This document shows, one piece after another, positions 19,027-31,400 of a DNA stretch of 64,000 bases; position 1 is the first letter of the stretch; every line of letters begins with the position of its first letter. The notes under the pieces were generated by a model, which worked only from the letters and a program-made list of their open reading frames with translations, had not been told where the DNA came from and searched no databases. Where the stretch lies: contig CM048840.1 of the NCBI GenBank assembly GCA_026545765.1, positions 28,028,765 to 28,092,764 on the forward strand. Reading direction: 5' to 3'. A program made the position numbers and the translations under genes. This stretch comes from Plantago major. Taxonomy: Eukaryota; Streptophyta; Magnoliopsida; Lamiales; Plantaginaceae.

Positions 19027-22000
19027 TCATCCAACAGTCTTGCGCTTGTGGCCTCTTTGTAGAGTATTCCTCCTATCATGCAGCTTTGTTCTTCCGGCCT
19101 GTCGATCGAGTTTTTTTGGTGGTTTCTGTGAAAGAAAGTTATACAGAAGAGTAAGATTTTAGAGAATATACTCCCTCCATTTCACTAAAAGCTTACCTAT
19201 TCAAATAAAAATGACCAAGAACAAAATAGCCATGAATTACTACTACAGGCAAAGTAGACAAGCAAGAGCATGAGCCAAGAATGTCCAAGATGTGAAAGCC
19301 TTGGGGTATTAAACAGTCCAGAAAATGTAAATACCAGCAGATGGTTCCAACCACTCGGACAGCTGGATTTCAATGTGCTTCGATGATTGCAAACACTCGG
19401 ATAGCTGGAAATATACAAGCAAAAATGTAAGTGCCAGCAGATGCAATCTAGTACTAATAATTAATAACGCCATGACACTTGTTTAGCTGTAAGATGTTTG
19501 ACGACAATATATTTATTGTGCACTAAATATTAAGGCTAAGTTAGATGAGAATACGAAGCTTGCAACAAAACACATCCAATAGATTGACTAAATTAATACT
19601 ATAGGTGCAGTAGCAAAATAACGGCACAGTCTGATTCAAAACAATTAAACCGCGCTTTGACAGAGAATAAACCACATTATCATAATATGTCTTATACCAT
19701 ACCGATCAAGGCTAGATGATTAGATTTCTAGTACTGGCTTGCTTTATGACCTTGTTTGAATGTGATAAAACATAGCATAGGAAGAATGAATGGATCTTAA
19801 AGACTGAAAATTGAAGCAACGCTCTCGTGTCCAGTGGTTGGCTGAGGGTGATAAAAAATACCCGCTTCTTCCATTCTCAAGCTAATCAGTGAGCGAAAAG
19901 AAATGAAATCAGGGGCTTACGAGATGCAAATGGGAATTGGCGTGATGATATTCTGAGCACGAGTCAGATTGTGAGCAGTACTTTTCTGGGATTTTCACAT
20001 CCAGACAGCCGCTCCAGGAAGAAATTGAGGATGTTGTACGAACTATAGAAGCACGAGTGGATGAGATCAATCGAGACCTGTGCCGAAAATTCACTGCAGA
20101 TGAGGTAAAACTTGCGCTTTTTTATATGTTTCCCCTTAAATCCCCTGGTCCGGATGGTTTCCCCGCTCTCTTTTATCAACAATTTTGGTATATAGTCAGT
20201 ACTACTGTTATTACTTGTGCCTTGTCGTTGTTAAATGATCGCATTCTTGAGCCACAGTTAAATTATATGCATATAGTTCTCATTCCCAAGTGTCAAGCGC
20301 CCGAGATGATTACCCAATTCAGACCTATTAGCCTCAGTAATGTAATGTTTAAAATAGCTTCTAAAGCTATTACAAATCGGCTAAAGCCCCACATGAATAA
20401 AATAATTTCCGAGGCCCAATCCGCGTTTGTGCCTAACCGTCTCACTGACAATGTCTTGGTTGCATATGAGATCAATCATTTTTTAAAACAAAAAACCAAG
20501 GGCAAAAACTGTTTTATGGCTTTAAAACTTAACATGAGTAAAGCTTATGATAGAGTCGAGTGGTCTTTTCTGAAGTGTGTGCTTATTAGACTAGGTTTTG
20601 ATCGCTCTTTTATTGAGTTGATTATGCTTTGTGTGAAATCTGTGGCGTATGTTGTTTCTTTAAATGGTACTCCCTCCGTTCCATTAATAACTTCCTAACT
20701 TTCCTTTTTTTGGTTCCATTAGAAACTTACTAACCCCATAAATGGAAAGTTTTTACTCCCACTAACTAATTCTTTATTATTTCTCTTTCCTACTTTATCA
20801 TCACTTTATTTAACATCTCTCTTACTTTATCACCCACTCACAACTTTACCAATATAATACCTCTTACGAACTATTTTTTTACTACCATTCCTTAATTGAA
20901 GAGAAAATAAGAGCATAGGAAGCTTTTAATGGACCGGAGGGAGTACCATTCTTGACCCTATCCAGCCAGAGAGGGGGATTCGACAAGGGATCCCCTTTCC
21001 CCTTATTTGTTCTTGTTTTGTGCGGAGGCTTTTATTGCCCTTCTTTGTGATGCTGATACTCGAGGGGTGTTGAAAGGGGTATTCGTATCCCCGACAGCAC
21101 CTCGAATTTCCCATTTACTTTTTGCCGATGATACCCTTCTTTTCTGCCAAGCTACTACTTCTGCAGCTCTTGAGATTGGTGATATTTTACGTAGATATAG
21201 TATGGCTTCGGGTCAGGAAATTAATTTGGACAAGTCCACTGTGGTGTTTAGTAGGAACACTTCGAGGGATCGGGTCGAGGAAATCAGAGGTTGCTTAGAG
21301 GTGAGGGTGGTGGATAAACACGAGAAGCATTTAGGTTTGCCTACAAAAATGGGTAAATCTAAACAAGAGGTGTTTAGCTAGTTGAGGGAGAGAGTCTGGA
21401 GTAAGACTCGGGGATTTGGGGAAAAATTTCTCTCTAATGGAGGTAAAGAAATTCTTATAAAAGCAATGTTGCAAGCTATTCCGACCTATGTTATGAGCTG
21501 CTTCAAATTACCGGATTATTTGCTTCATGAGTTAGAGTCTCTTATTATTTGTAAATTTTGGTGGGGTGATGGTGTCAAAAATAAGATTCATTGGGTTAAC
21601 TGGGACCGGTTATGTGATAGCAAACGAGATGGGGAATGGGCTTTAGAGATCTTCGTTCCTTTAACATTGTGATGTTGGGAAACAAGTGTGGCGTATCATA
21701 CATTACCCGGATTCTCTTCTTTCTCGTGTACTTAAAGCCAAATACTTTCCGACGTGTGATGTCCTTGATGCTATAGCTAAACCAAACTCCTCGTACACTT
21801 GGAAAAGTATTTGTGGGTCCCTAGACTTAGTGAGAAAAGGTGTGCGTTGGAGAATTGGCACGGGTGAACACGTAGATGTTTGGCAGGATAATTGGATCCC
21901 CCGGGATTACTTGCTTAAACCTATTACTCCGGATTTGAATGATATGGGCCCTCTAAGTGTTGCTTCTCTGATTGATGCGCGGACTAACTGTTGGGATATT

Positions 22001-24981
22001 GACCTTCTGAACAGGAGAATTGGCACGGGTGAACACGTAGATGTTTGGCAGGATAATTGGATCCCCCGGGATTACTTGCTTAAACCTATTACTCCGGATT
22101 TGAATGATATGGGCCCTCTAAGTGTTGCTTCTCTGATTGATGCGCGGACTAACTGTTGGGATATTGACCTTCTGAACTGGACTCTTTGGGAAGAAGACGT
22201 TGCAGCAGTACTACAGATTCCTATTCCTTCTTCTCACATCCCTGACTTGCGCATATGGCACTATTCTAATCATGATTTTATTCAGTAAAATCCGCTTATT
22301 TTTTTGCCAGGAAATTGCATCTGCAGGCTACTGTTTCTGCGCAACAAAGTAGCAGCAGTAGTCAACCTGATAATTGGAGTTTTATTTGGTCTATTAATTT
22401 ACCTACCAAGATAAAGATCTTTGCTTGGAGATTACTTAAGAATGCTTTGCCTGAACTTACTTGTTTGCAGTGTAGGAATGTGGTTTCTGAGATTACGTGT
22501 CCTGTGTGTGGGTGTGATGCTGCATCTATAATACACACTTTTCGCGATTGCCACTTTGCGAGAATTACTTGGGCTATCTCTCCGTTACCTAATTCGCTTT
22601 TGAATTCAGATACTCACAGGTCTTGGGATTGGTTCATGTCTATTAAATCCAAGGCAACCAAGGAGGTGTTCGATCTTTTCATTTGTACTTGTTGGAGCAT
22701 TTGGAGGAATCGCAACAACATTGTCCATGAAGGAAAGAGAAAAGAACCTGCACATACAGTCCAGTTCCTATCCAGCTACGTCCAGCAATTCAAAGAGGCT
22801 TAACACCCCTTTTCTCATCCACGACCACCGGAATCAGCAAGCTGCTGGGCACCTCCTACTGACGGCGTCATCAAACTGAACTTTGACGCTTCTGTGCTCA
22901 GGTCACCACCTTCCATTGGCCTTGGAGCAGTAGCACGCAACTCGCAGTGGGAAATAATTGGGTGGAGCACACGCCGGATTGCACATCTTCAACACCCGGA
23001 AACAGCAGAAGCTTTAGCGGCGCGTCTGGCAGTAGATTTGGCACAGCGACTCCAGGTTAGACAAGTCCTGATCGAAGGTGATTGTATTACTATTATTCGT
23101 GGTTTGCAATCATCCCGACCTTGTCTCTCGGCTGCTGGAGTATTCCTTGAGGAAATTAAAGCTTTAGCTTCTAGTTTTGATAGTTTACAGTTTTGTCATG
23201 TTTCAAGGATTGGTAATACATTGGCTCACCAACTAGCGCATTACTTTTATACTGATTCTGATGGAGGGGTAGATTTACCTCCTGACATTATGCTGTAACT
23301 TTGTTTTTGAGGCATGATTAATGAAAGTTGGTTATTTGATCAAAAAAAAAAAAAAAAAGACGGAAAATTAAGGGAACTGCAAAGCTTTAAAGAAAACAAA
23401 TCCAACTGCATTGAAGAATACTCCCTCTAATCCATTAATAACTTCATAAATTTCCTTTTCTGAGGTTTCATTAGAAACTTACTAACCCATAAATGGAAAG
23501 TTTTCACACACTAACTAATTCTTATCTCTCTTTCCTACTTTATCTCTCTTTCCTACTTTATCATCACTTTATTCAATCTCTCTCTTACTTTATCACCCAC
23601 TTACAACTTCATCAATATAATACCTACTACAAACTATTTTTTAATACACATTCCTTATTCTAAGAGAAAGAAACATGCTAGGAAGTTTTTAATGGACCAG
23701 AGGGAGTAATTCATTTCCAAAATCACTTCTTACACAACTAAAGCACATAGTCTAATGAAAGAGTGGTTGCATCTAGTATGATCTAAGTATGAAAACGATT
23801 CAATGAATAAAAGTAAAGGAAGAAAAAAGAAAGATGGAAAGAAAAGAAAAACAAAATGAAGGGCCACGACTCTCAATCACTACGATCATTCTATCAGTAG
23901 AGAATTAAAAATTTACCTCCGGGCCCTTGATAAACATCTTCTGCTTTTGATGCAAAAACATAATTGATGGAACTTCAGATTGTGTTACTTCAGTTCCTTC
24001 TTCAACTCGTTTTTCGGGAACTTTGCCCACCATTTTTTTATAAGTTCTTTCTTGAGTTTCAACAATTCCATTAGTGCAGTTATCGAAACAACACCTCATT
24101 ATCTCTGGTTCCCCAGTGCATCGAGCAGCCCCTAAGCTTAATCCTCTATTCCTGAACGAGAAAAAAAAAAAAACAAAACAGAAGAAGAAACAAAGGAAGA
24201 GGTCTTTATTTCTGCACTTTTAAGTGAATAAAATTTAGAATGACCAAAGATAAAAATTAACCGAAGTTCGAACGCAATAAGATAATAGGCCGTAATAACA
24301 GGTGCAAGTGGCATGACATCCACAAAGACCCAAGACTACAGAGGAAGAAAATATTAGGAGTAGGAACTCAAGGATCCATATATACCTACAAGCCGGCGTC
24401 AACACCACTTGTGTGCACCTTAGAGAAAAAAAATTAACAGCTTATATTGGTGAAAAACTTCGATTTTCCTATTAGTACAAAAAATTAGGTGAGTGTGCCA
24501 AATAATTGGGTAGGAGGAATATGGTATTCAGGGAAATCAGGACTTCTACAAGAATTTCAAGAGGGAAAAAAACTCAACAGAGCAATATCTTTTCTTTTTT
24601 TCTTTCACTTCCTTATTAACTCCTTACATAACAATGTATAGAATTTGCAAATAATGCTAGAAAAAAACCTCAAACGATTGATTAACTAGCTCATGAAATT
24701 GCTGAAGCAGAAGCCATGGTACGAAAACAAGACATTCAAGCACCAACACAACTACACAGCATTACAAAAAACTCTAAAATCAGTTATCGCTGTTGCAAAA
24801 AGCCATTAGAATTTTGAACAAATGTGATTCGTACATAAAGCGAAGAATAGTAAAATGAAGATTTCAAATGCATAAATCTGAGCCTGATAATTGTGAATAA
24901 AGGGTGAATAAAATTTATACCTTAGATGAATGGAGCCTCTGCGAAGTGTCCACATGCTGATTGACTGGGTCTGATCTGCTC
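19027..24981 (-). CDS. Small basic protein of unknown function, four exons
   Basis: Minus-strand gene reconstructed from splice sites. Exons: 24981-24921 (ATG at 24955, 35 coding bases), 24418-24386, 24151-23917 and 19125-19027 (TGA at 19027-19029). All junctions are GT-AG and the frame is continuous, giving 133 residues. The N-terminus (MWTLRRGSIHLRCTQ) is Arg-rich and amphipathic, like an organelle presequence. The middle has RCCFDNCTNGIVETQERTY; the end is very basic (KPPKKLDRQAGRTKLHDRR, HKRKTVG). A 5' UTR exon probably ends near 25656. I do not recognise the family. The last intron (4.8 kb) holds a LINE and a MITE. Confidence 0.65.
20057..21672 (+). pseudogene. LINE-B reverse transcriptase, split by a MITE
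   Basis: Open before the MITE: LKSPGPDGFPALFYQQFW, FRPISLSNVMFKIASKAI, AFVPNRLTDNVLVAYE, LNMSKAYDRVEWSFL. After it: GIRQGIP, AEAFIAL, and the catalytic block SHLLFADDTLLF, then GQEINLDKSTVVFS, with a stop at 21379-21381 and the thumb (KEILIKAMLQAIPTYVMSCF) beyond. The catalytic FADD and the upstream Asp (LNMSKAYDRVEW) are present, but the MITE, stops and frameshifts prevent a product. Confidence 0.85.
20670..20943. mobile_element. Stowaway-like MITE inside the LINE RT
   Basis: 274 bp, TA at both ends, termini CTCCCTCCGTTCCATTAA and TTAATGGACCGGAGGGAG. It separates VSLNG from the following TILDP of the RT, which rejoin in frame with one TA removed. Same family as 23421-23706. Confidence 0.9.
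21686..22803 (+). pseudogene. LINE-B zf-RVT region with a 165-bp in-frame duplication
   Basis: 21686-22288 encodes RVLKAKYFPTCDVLDA and then the WRIGTGEHVDVWQDNWIP block twice, because 21851-22015 is repeated as 22016-22180 with essentially no change (55 codons). 22315-22803 carries the zf-RVT part (FIWSINLPTKIKIFAWRLL, CLQCRN, CPVCGCD, HTFRDCHFARITW). A stop near 22288 separates the two. Confidence 0.8.
22850..23298 (+). pseudogene. LINE-B RNase H domain
   Basis: Reads from GVIKLNFDAS through GLGAVARNSQWEIIGW, HPETAEALAARLAVDLA, VLIEGDCITIIRGLQ and SRIGNTLAHQLAHYF to a TAA at 23296-23298. The acidic positions expected for this fold (FDAS, AEA, EGDC) are present. A short 3' UTR and the poly(A) tail follow. 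As a single domain it is intact, but upstream ORF2 is broken. Confidence 0.85.
23421..23706. mobile_element. Stowaway-like MITE, second copy
   Basis: 286 bp, TA at both ends (23419-23420 and 23707-23708), same body and orientation as 20670-20943 (ATTAATAACTTC near the left end, AACTTACTAACCCATAAATG inside). It is just outside the LINE-B target duplication, in the same intron. Confidence 0.85.
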
Positions 24982-25739
24982 CTGCTAAACAAAACAGGAG
25001 ATTAGAGACCGCGGGAGGAGAAGCAATCGGTCATGCTGGATTCTTGATTGATCTTATTCTTGATGGATTGGCCTCTAAAATCTACTACAATAGAGCATGC
25101 CTCTAGAACCCTAGAGTCTAACCAAAACTAATCTTGGTTAAAGCTTCATAAGTTGTTTGTTCATAAGCTTTTGGCTAGCTGGAAACAGCTCCAACTTTGC
25201 TGCTTTGGCTCTACGCAATTCTCATTAGTTACCTCAAACAGTCAGAAAACATTCAACATTATGGCAAAAAAAAAGTATAGAAGGAAACAAGTGTAAGTTA
25301 CCAATCTCTAGAGCAATTAGAAACCATAAATTCCAAGTATTCCCCATCAGAAATTCAGAACACAAAATCATAAATTCAGAGAACTGCCTTTGCACAAATG
25401 CACACCATAAAATATACTTACTTCCAAGCACGATCATGATTGAGTTCTTTGAAACAAATTACAAACCCCAAACACAAATGAAACAGAAATTAACCCTTTC
25501 CCATTTCCAGCTTACGGAATGAACTCGTGATATATTTACCCAACCAAGCTCTCTATAACATTAAAAATTGAAACAAGAAAGCAATAAGAAAAATTGAAGT
25601 TTAGGGCAAAGACAGAGGAGTAGAGCATGAAGTTAAACGGAAACACTAGTTACCGGAAAGGAGGAGTAACAGAGACAGAACTTTGCTAGCACAGTATCAG
25701 CCTTCCACGGCCGGACAAAACAAACATGGATTTCTCATC

Positions 25740-27846
25740 TATTCTTGATCTGCTTTCCTCAACTCATGTTATACAGGAACGAAGTGGGCTGCTTCAAAGC
25801 CCATAGGCCCACTACAATAAAATCGTAGTAGTAGAAGAAGAAATGAGACGAACCAAGTTCGGTTTGTAAAATTAACAAAATGAGATAACTTCACTTTCAA
25901 ACAGGAAACTTTACATTATAATCCCTGGTTCCAACAGATAATTTATGACCATAAAATTTTGTTATGTCGTCATTAATTGACTTATAACGAGTTGGCCGGC
26001 CTTTGAAGGAAAAATTTAACAACAAGGAGTCTATATATTGCACAGTGATTTGGGCTCGATTTATGTGTAATTTTGTCATTATACATGGGTGTGTACGTAA
26101 ATTACCCTAATATTAATTTATCAATTCATGTTTTGAACAATGCTAAACCCTATATTTAGAACTTTAATTAAACATAATATTCTTCTAAGTTCATTTCATG
26201 AGAACTTAATTGGTGGATACATTGACATTGAAATCGTAAACGATTACATAGAAACAAACATTATGCATGATCAAATTTCACGTATTATATTAATTTTTAT
26301 TTTGTGGGAGACTCATGTAGGGACTCAAGTTTTACAAATGCAAAATACAAAGAATCTCATTTGCATGTCTCATTGTAACACAATACACAATTGGAATCTC
26401 AACGTGAATCATTATACTATTATATATGGATTAGACTTTAGAACCACAATTCACAATCATGCTAAAACCATAACAAGGTTCACAGTTAATAGCATCGACG
26501 ATGAATCTGGTGAAGCTAGTCATACTAAAGCTAAGGTGATTTTAACAGTACTATTTTATAGTGGAACTTGCATAAACCAGAACACTGCTCTTGAGTCCTA
26601 AGACCAGAGATGTGAGCTTTTTTTTTAATGAAGATGAAGTAGTTGACTAAGGATGTAGGCTGAAAATGAAGTTGAGACGGGCTGATTGGAGGGAGAAAGA
26701 GATTGTTAATTTGTTATTGTGTATTATGAGTGACAACAATGTAATAACTAGAGAGTGACAATTACATAGTAATGAGTGATAATTTTAGTAAAAAAGTTGA
26801 ACTTTTTGTTATTCTTTGGGGCAAAATGACATCAATTGACCAAAATATCATCATATTAATCCCAATCAACAACACTACCCCTATTGTGGATTGGTGAGGC
26901 ACGGTAATGCCACTTAATAAAGACAACAATTTTATGGCAACACCAATTTCTATCCCCACTTGCTTTTTTTGCCTAAAAGATCTTGAAACATTATACCACA
27001 CTCAGGAGCCGACCAAGGAATTTTTTTTTACCTTGCGCTAGTTAATATAATGATCAATAAATTTTATTATAAATTTATCATGCAAGAATTTCGAATAAGA
27101 CGTAAATTTTGTTGTTTTTCCAATATATGTTTGTTGTGAATGGACGATTATAAATTGAATAAAAAATCATGAATTTGAATTTAAAATTTACATGAAGCAA
27201 CAATTTAGAAAATAAATGATAATGAACATCAGACTGTATATGAAGAAGAAGAAGAATAATTGTAAAAAAGGATACTAAAATTACAAGAAAATAAGAGAAC
27301 GATTTACAAGTCACAAGTAACGACACATACCAAAATTAAAATTGTATAAGTAAAATTGAAATTTCTAAGAGAAAATAATAACATTTTACAGAAAAAGAAA
27401 AAGAAAATAAAAAGGAAGATGAGGAAGATTAAAAAATATATTTAAAAACTAGTGAATGAAAATATGTTGGAAGAAGAAAATGGTGAAATTATTTTTCTAA
27501 ATAGAAACGAAAAAGAATAGAAAAAAACCATATTAAAGAAAATGAGAAAATTGGTATTATATGTGGTAAAACTCTTGTTAAAATAACGTTTTTCATCAAT
27601 ATGAGGAAAAACTATATTTTTATATACAACCATTTTGACACACTCACCAAATTTACAACAATGTGATGTGGATTTTCTCATTACTTTGAATTTAATAAAA
27701 TTATGTAAGTTCGTTGTTGGAACCAGACTATACTTTTTAAGCAGTTCTTTTTTACCATAGTTGTTCTTTGACTATAAAATGAAAATGAAGATAAATAAAA
27801 TTAGTTCACAAAAGTGAATTATGAAATACCATCAAAATTTTAAAAA
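25740..27846. other. AT-rich intergenic DNA
   Basis: Lies between the 5' end of the small minus-strand gene and the SINE. The 153-codon open frame at 26140-26601 has no family signal and AT-rich composition, so I do not call it. No other structure supported. Confidence 0.5.
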
Positions 27847-27945
27847 AGCTCAAGTGGTAAGGGTTTGAGTTCACTTAGCAGGGTCTCGGGTTCGAGCCTC
27901 ATGGATGTAAAAAAACATTGTTGGGAGAGCCACCCCTTAAAAAAG
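27847..27945 (+). mobile_element. tRNA-derived SINE (head region)
   Basis: Has an RNA polymerase III A box (AGCTCAAGTGG, 27847-27857) and B box (GGGTTCGAGCC, 27888-27898) 30 bases apart, followed by CATGGATGTAAA and GGGAGAGCCACCCCTT. It is not a tRNA gene: no cloverleaf stem pairs beyond the boxes. The 3' end and target duplication are not clear, so the right limit is approximate. Confidence 0.6.
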
Positions 27946-28408
27946 AACAATGAATAATTATTTAATTTTAATTGGGTTGTGAAAATTTACGTTTATAGGT
28001 TTAAAATGAGAAAAAATTTTGTTTCTGATACTTTACATTAATTTTGACTGACTTAGTAAGAATTATCGTCGATTTCCAGTTAAGTCAGTACATAATAAAC
28101 TCCACACGCTCTTAATAAAACTTTGATAAATTTAATTAAGAAAATTAATTCAATTAAAAATTGAACAAATAAAAAATACCAGTTTCCCCGTCCGTGTTAA
28201 TACAATTGTCCATTGGAGTGGTCTAAGTTGAGTTTGTAAGGCCATTTAGAAACCTAAACAAAACTTCCCTCCCTTTGTATTTCTTGTATGAAGTTCGCCG
28301 GAAAATCAAGCCTTGTTCAACCATTCAACACTTTTTCCGTCTGACTGTCTCCTCATCACACTACCTCACTTCGCAGTTGTCTGCTGTTGTCTTGTCTAGT
28401 GGGCTCAA

Positions 28409-31400
28409 ATGGCCAAGCTCCTTCGAGGCGCTTCTTTTCTCAGACGCTCTCTATTTCAAGAGATACAGGTTTGTTTGCTTTTCGCTTCTATTGTTTTATC
28501 CATTTTCAGCTTTACAAAATGTGCTATGATTATATACTGTTAACATTCATGTATATTCACCAAGAATGCATTTTTCTCTTGCTGTTTATACTTAAATTTG
28601 ATACTGAGTGGTAAAGGAAAAGAGTACAAGTAAGCAAATGGTTCATGTTTGTGGTTTTTCATTTTCTTGCATCTTCGTTTCTCATTTTACTGGCAATGCT
28701 TCATCCATTTGAAATGTACTTGTGATTTTATATTTGGGGCTTTTGGGTGGCAACTGATTACACTTGAGCTTTATTTTGGGACCGTACGGTTTTTTCAATT
28801 GACTTATTATCATAACTCTGGCTTCCAATTTTCGGATTTTGCAGGAGTCTAAGAGGGGTTTATTGGAGACACATATGCTGTTACGCCACTTTGCAACAAA
28901 ACGTAACTTTACATGTTTTCTGCCCGCCTATATTGATTGCACCCGTTTCTGATTTACAAATCGTTTTCCATGTTTTGTAACTTGCTTCCCCTAGCATTTC
29001 TTCTTTCTGTGGAGTACAATGCCATTCAGGTTTTCGTATCTTGTGAACCAGTCAAACCGAAAAGTTTGTTTATATATAAGTTAAAGATCTTAGAGCCTTT
29101 TCCAAGTGCAGAAAATGCTGCATTGATGTTTTCTTCTTGGGGGGTAACGTTGCCCAATGAATATTCGTGAGGGTCAATATGCTTGTTTATTGTAGCACTA
29201 TTTTTTTTATGTTAGATCATTGAACATTCTCCTATATGGTTGAAAATTTGACGGCTCTATTTGACGTCATGTTTGCTTCAACGTATTGCATTACTGCCCT
29301 ACTGCTATGTTTATAATTTATATCTTATTTAACTCTTTGTCCCTGTGGTTCTGGTTCGATCTATTCACTTGCTTATTACCATGCCATTCAGAAATCGGTT
29401 ATAGTTATATGATGTCTGGACCGTGGAGTGGAAAATTACAACTTTAGTTTACTTTTAGTGCATAAATGTGGGCTCAAGAGGATCAGTCACTATTTTATTT
29501 TTGCACATGGTTGAAGAGGTTATTGGTCTTGTTGTCCTCAGTTATCAGTGAGCTTTTGCCAACAGTTGTTTTATAGTTTCTGCTTGAGTTTCTCTGTGTT
29601 ATTGTATACGTAATCTTTATGGGTTGCTTTGAGTTAAGACTTCAGTTTTACTTTATGTGAGTGAGGTAAAATAGCTTTCATTTTTCTCAAGGTAAAAAGA
29701 AAACAAAGTCGGATGCTAGTGATTCTGGTGAAAAGAACATGTCCAAAAAAGAGATTGAATTGAAGTCTGCTATAGATCAAATAACAACGACCTTTGGAAA
29801 AGGATCTATCATGTGGCTTGGTCGTTCTGTTCCTCAGGAAAAAACTCCTGTAGTATCGACTGGATCGCTTGCTTTGGATATTGCATTGGGGATAGGAGGA
29901 CTTCCGAAGGTATCTTACATTTTTATGCAGTATTGTCAATATGATTTTGTGCACTTCGCAGTTTTCACTGTTCAGCTGTGTGATAAATGTTAAAATCATT
30001 ACTCCACTGCTTAAGAGGTGGTGTGAAAGCACTTATCTCCCGATGAGAATGAGATGTTAATTTAGCTAATTGTATCACAACTGTTTATGCGGGCACCAAG
30101 AGTGTGGTTTACCCATAATCATTGGCTTTGTGAATTGTTGTAAAGTTAGGGGACATTGATGTAGTTGGTCTTATTCTGCACGTTCATAATTTTTCGCTTC
30201 TGGATCTGGCATGACAAGATACTTTTTTCATTCCAGTTAGGTTTCTGTCAATGATTTATTTGGTTATATCATGAACTTGAGTTTTCTTAGGGACGTGTTG
30301 TGGAGATATATGGTCCAGAGGCTTCAGGAAAAACAACTCTTTCCTTGCAAGTGATTGCCGAGGCACAAAAACAAGGAGGTATGTTGCTATTTTTGCCAAT
30401 CTACCCTAATGATGGATTGTTTTCTTGGACAAACAATACTGGCTTAGTCCTGAGTTTGGGGTCTTGCTTTTCCGCTTTCCTGCCATAGGTTCCTGTGCGT
30501 TTATTGATGCTGAGCATGTCTTTGACCCATCTTTGGCTGAGGCTGTTGGAGTGGAAACTGAAAACTTGCTTCTCCAACAACCTGTTGGTTGTAAGCACGC
30601 GCTCACTCTGGTGGATAACCTAATCCGAGATGGTACAGTTGATGTCATTGTTGTAGATAGCGTAAGTAAAATAATATGATATTATGATTTCCGCTTAGAA
30701 CTTAGTGTGGTGAGTCACCTAGAATGATAATGTTGTCTTAAGTCTTAACACATACCGGTTTTGCAAATTTTCCATTCTAGTTAGCAGCCCTGGTCCCTGA
30801 ACATGATCTTGATGGCAAAATGGTGGATGGTCACACAGCAGTAGTGGATGGTGACATAGCAGTGCCAGCTATGCTTATGAGCCAAGCGCTACGCAAAATT
30901 ACCCACTCCCTATATCTTAGAAAGGCGATACTTATTTTCACAAATCAGGTACTAGCCTTAAAGTTTTATGCCTCTCAATTATCTTTCAAGATTTTCTGAC
31001 TTTTTATTGCATTATGTATGTATATCGTCCTGGTGAATTTATATGATACGCCTGACTTATTTAATCTCCGAGATCTTCTGCTGCTTGGGAGTACTAAGTA
31101 TCTAACAATTAAATAAGTCATTCCCTATCCTGATAACAGAAGTTTTTTATGACTTTCTTCCTGTTGCAGTATGAATGTTAAGATAGGTAGATATATCCAT
31201 TGATTAAAATCTTCCTGAGAGAAGGAAACATTTTGGTACTTTACGAAATATTTTTGGAATGCTTCATAGTGTTTCTCAAATAAAAAATGAACTTTTTAAA
31301 GTAGGAAAATATTTCAAGTATTTTTATCAACTTCAAACTCCATGCAAATTAATCTGGGTAAGCTGACAAACCGAGACGTTTCTGTACTTTTCGTTCCGTT

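Larger units (their letters stand above)
19817..23358 (+). mobile_element. 5'-truncated LINE (LINE-B) inside an intron
   Basis: ORF2 only: from SRVQWLAEGDK just before RT to RNase H, then a 17-nt poly(A) tail (23342-23358). Target duplication GACTGAAAATTGAAG (19802-19816) against GACGGAAAATTAAGG (23359-23373). It lies antisense to the host gene in its last intron, and is itself interrupted by a MITE at 20670-20943. Confidence 0.88.

Noticed and set aside
26140-26601. 153-codon ORF in intergenic DNA
   Set aside because: AT-rich, no recognisable domain, no neighbours to support it.
27847-27945. Candidate tRNA gene
   Set aside because: A and B boxes are present, but the stems do not pair as in a tRNA; a SINE head explains it better.
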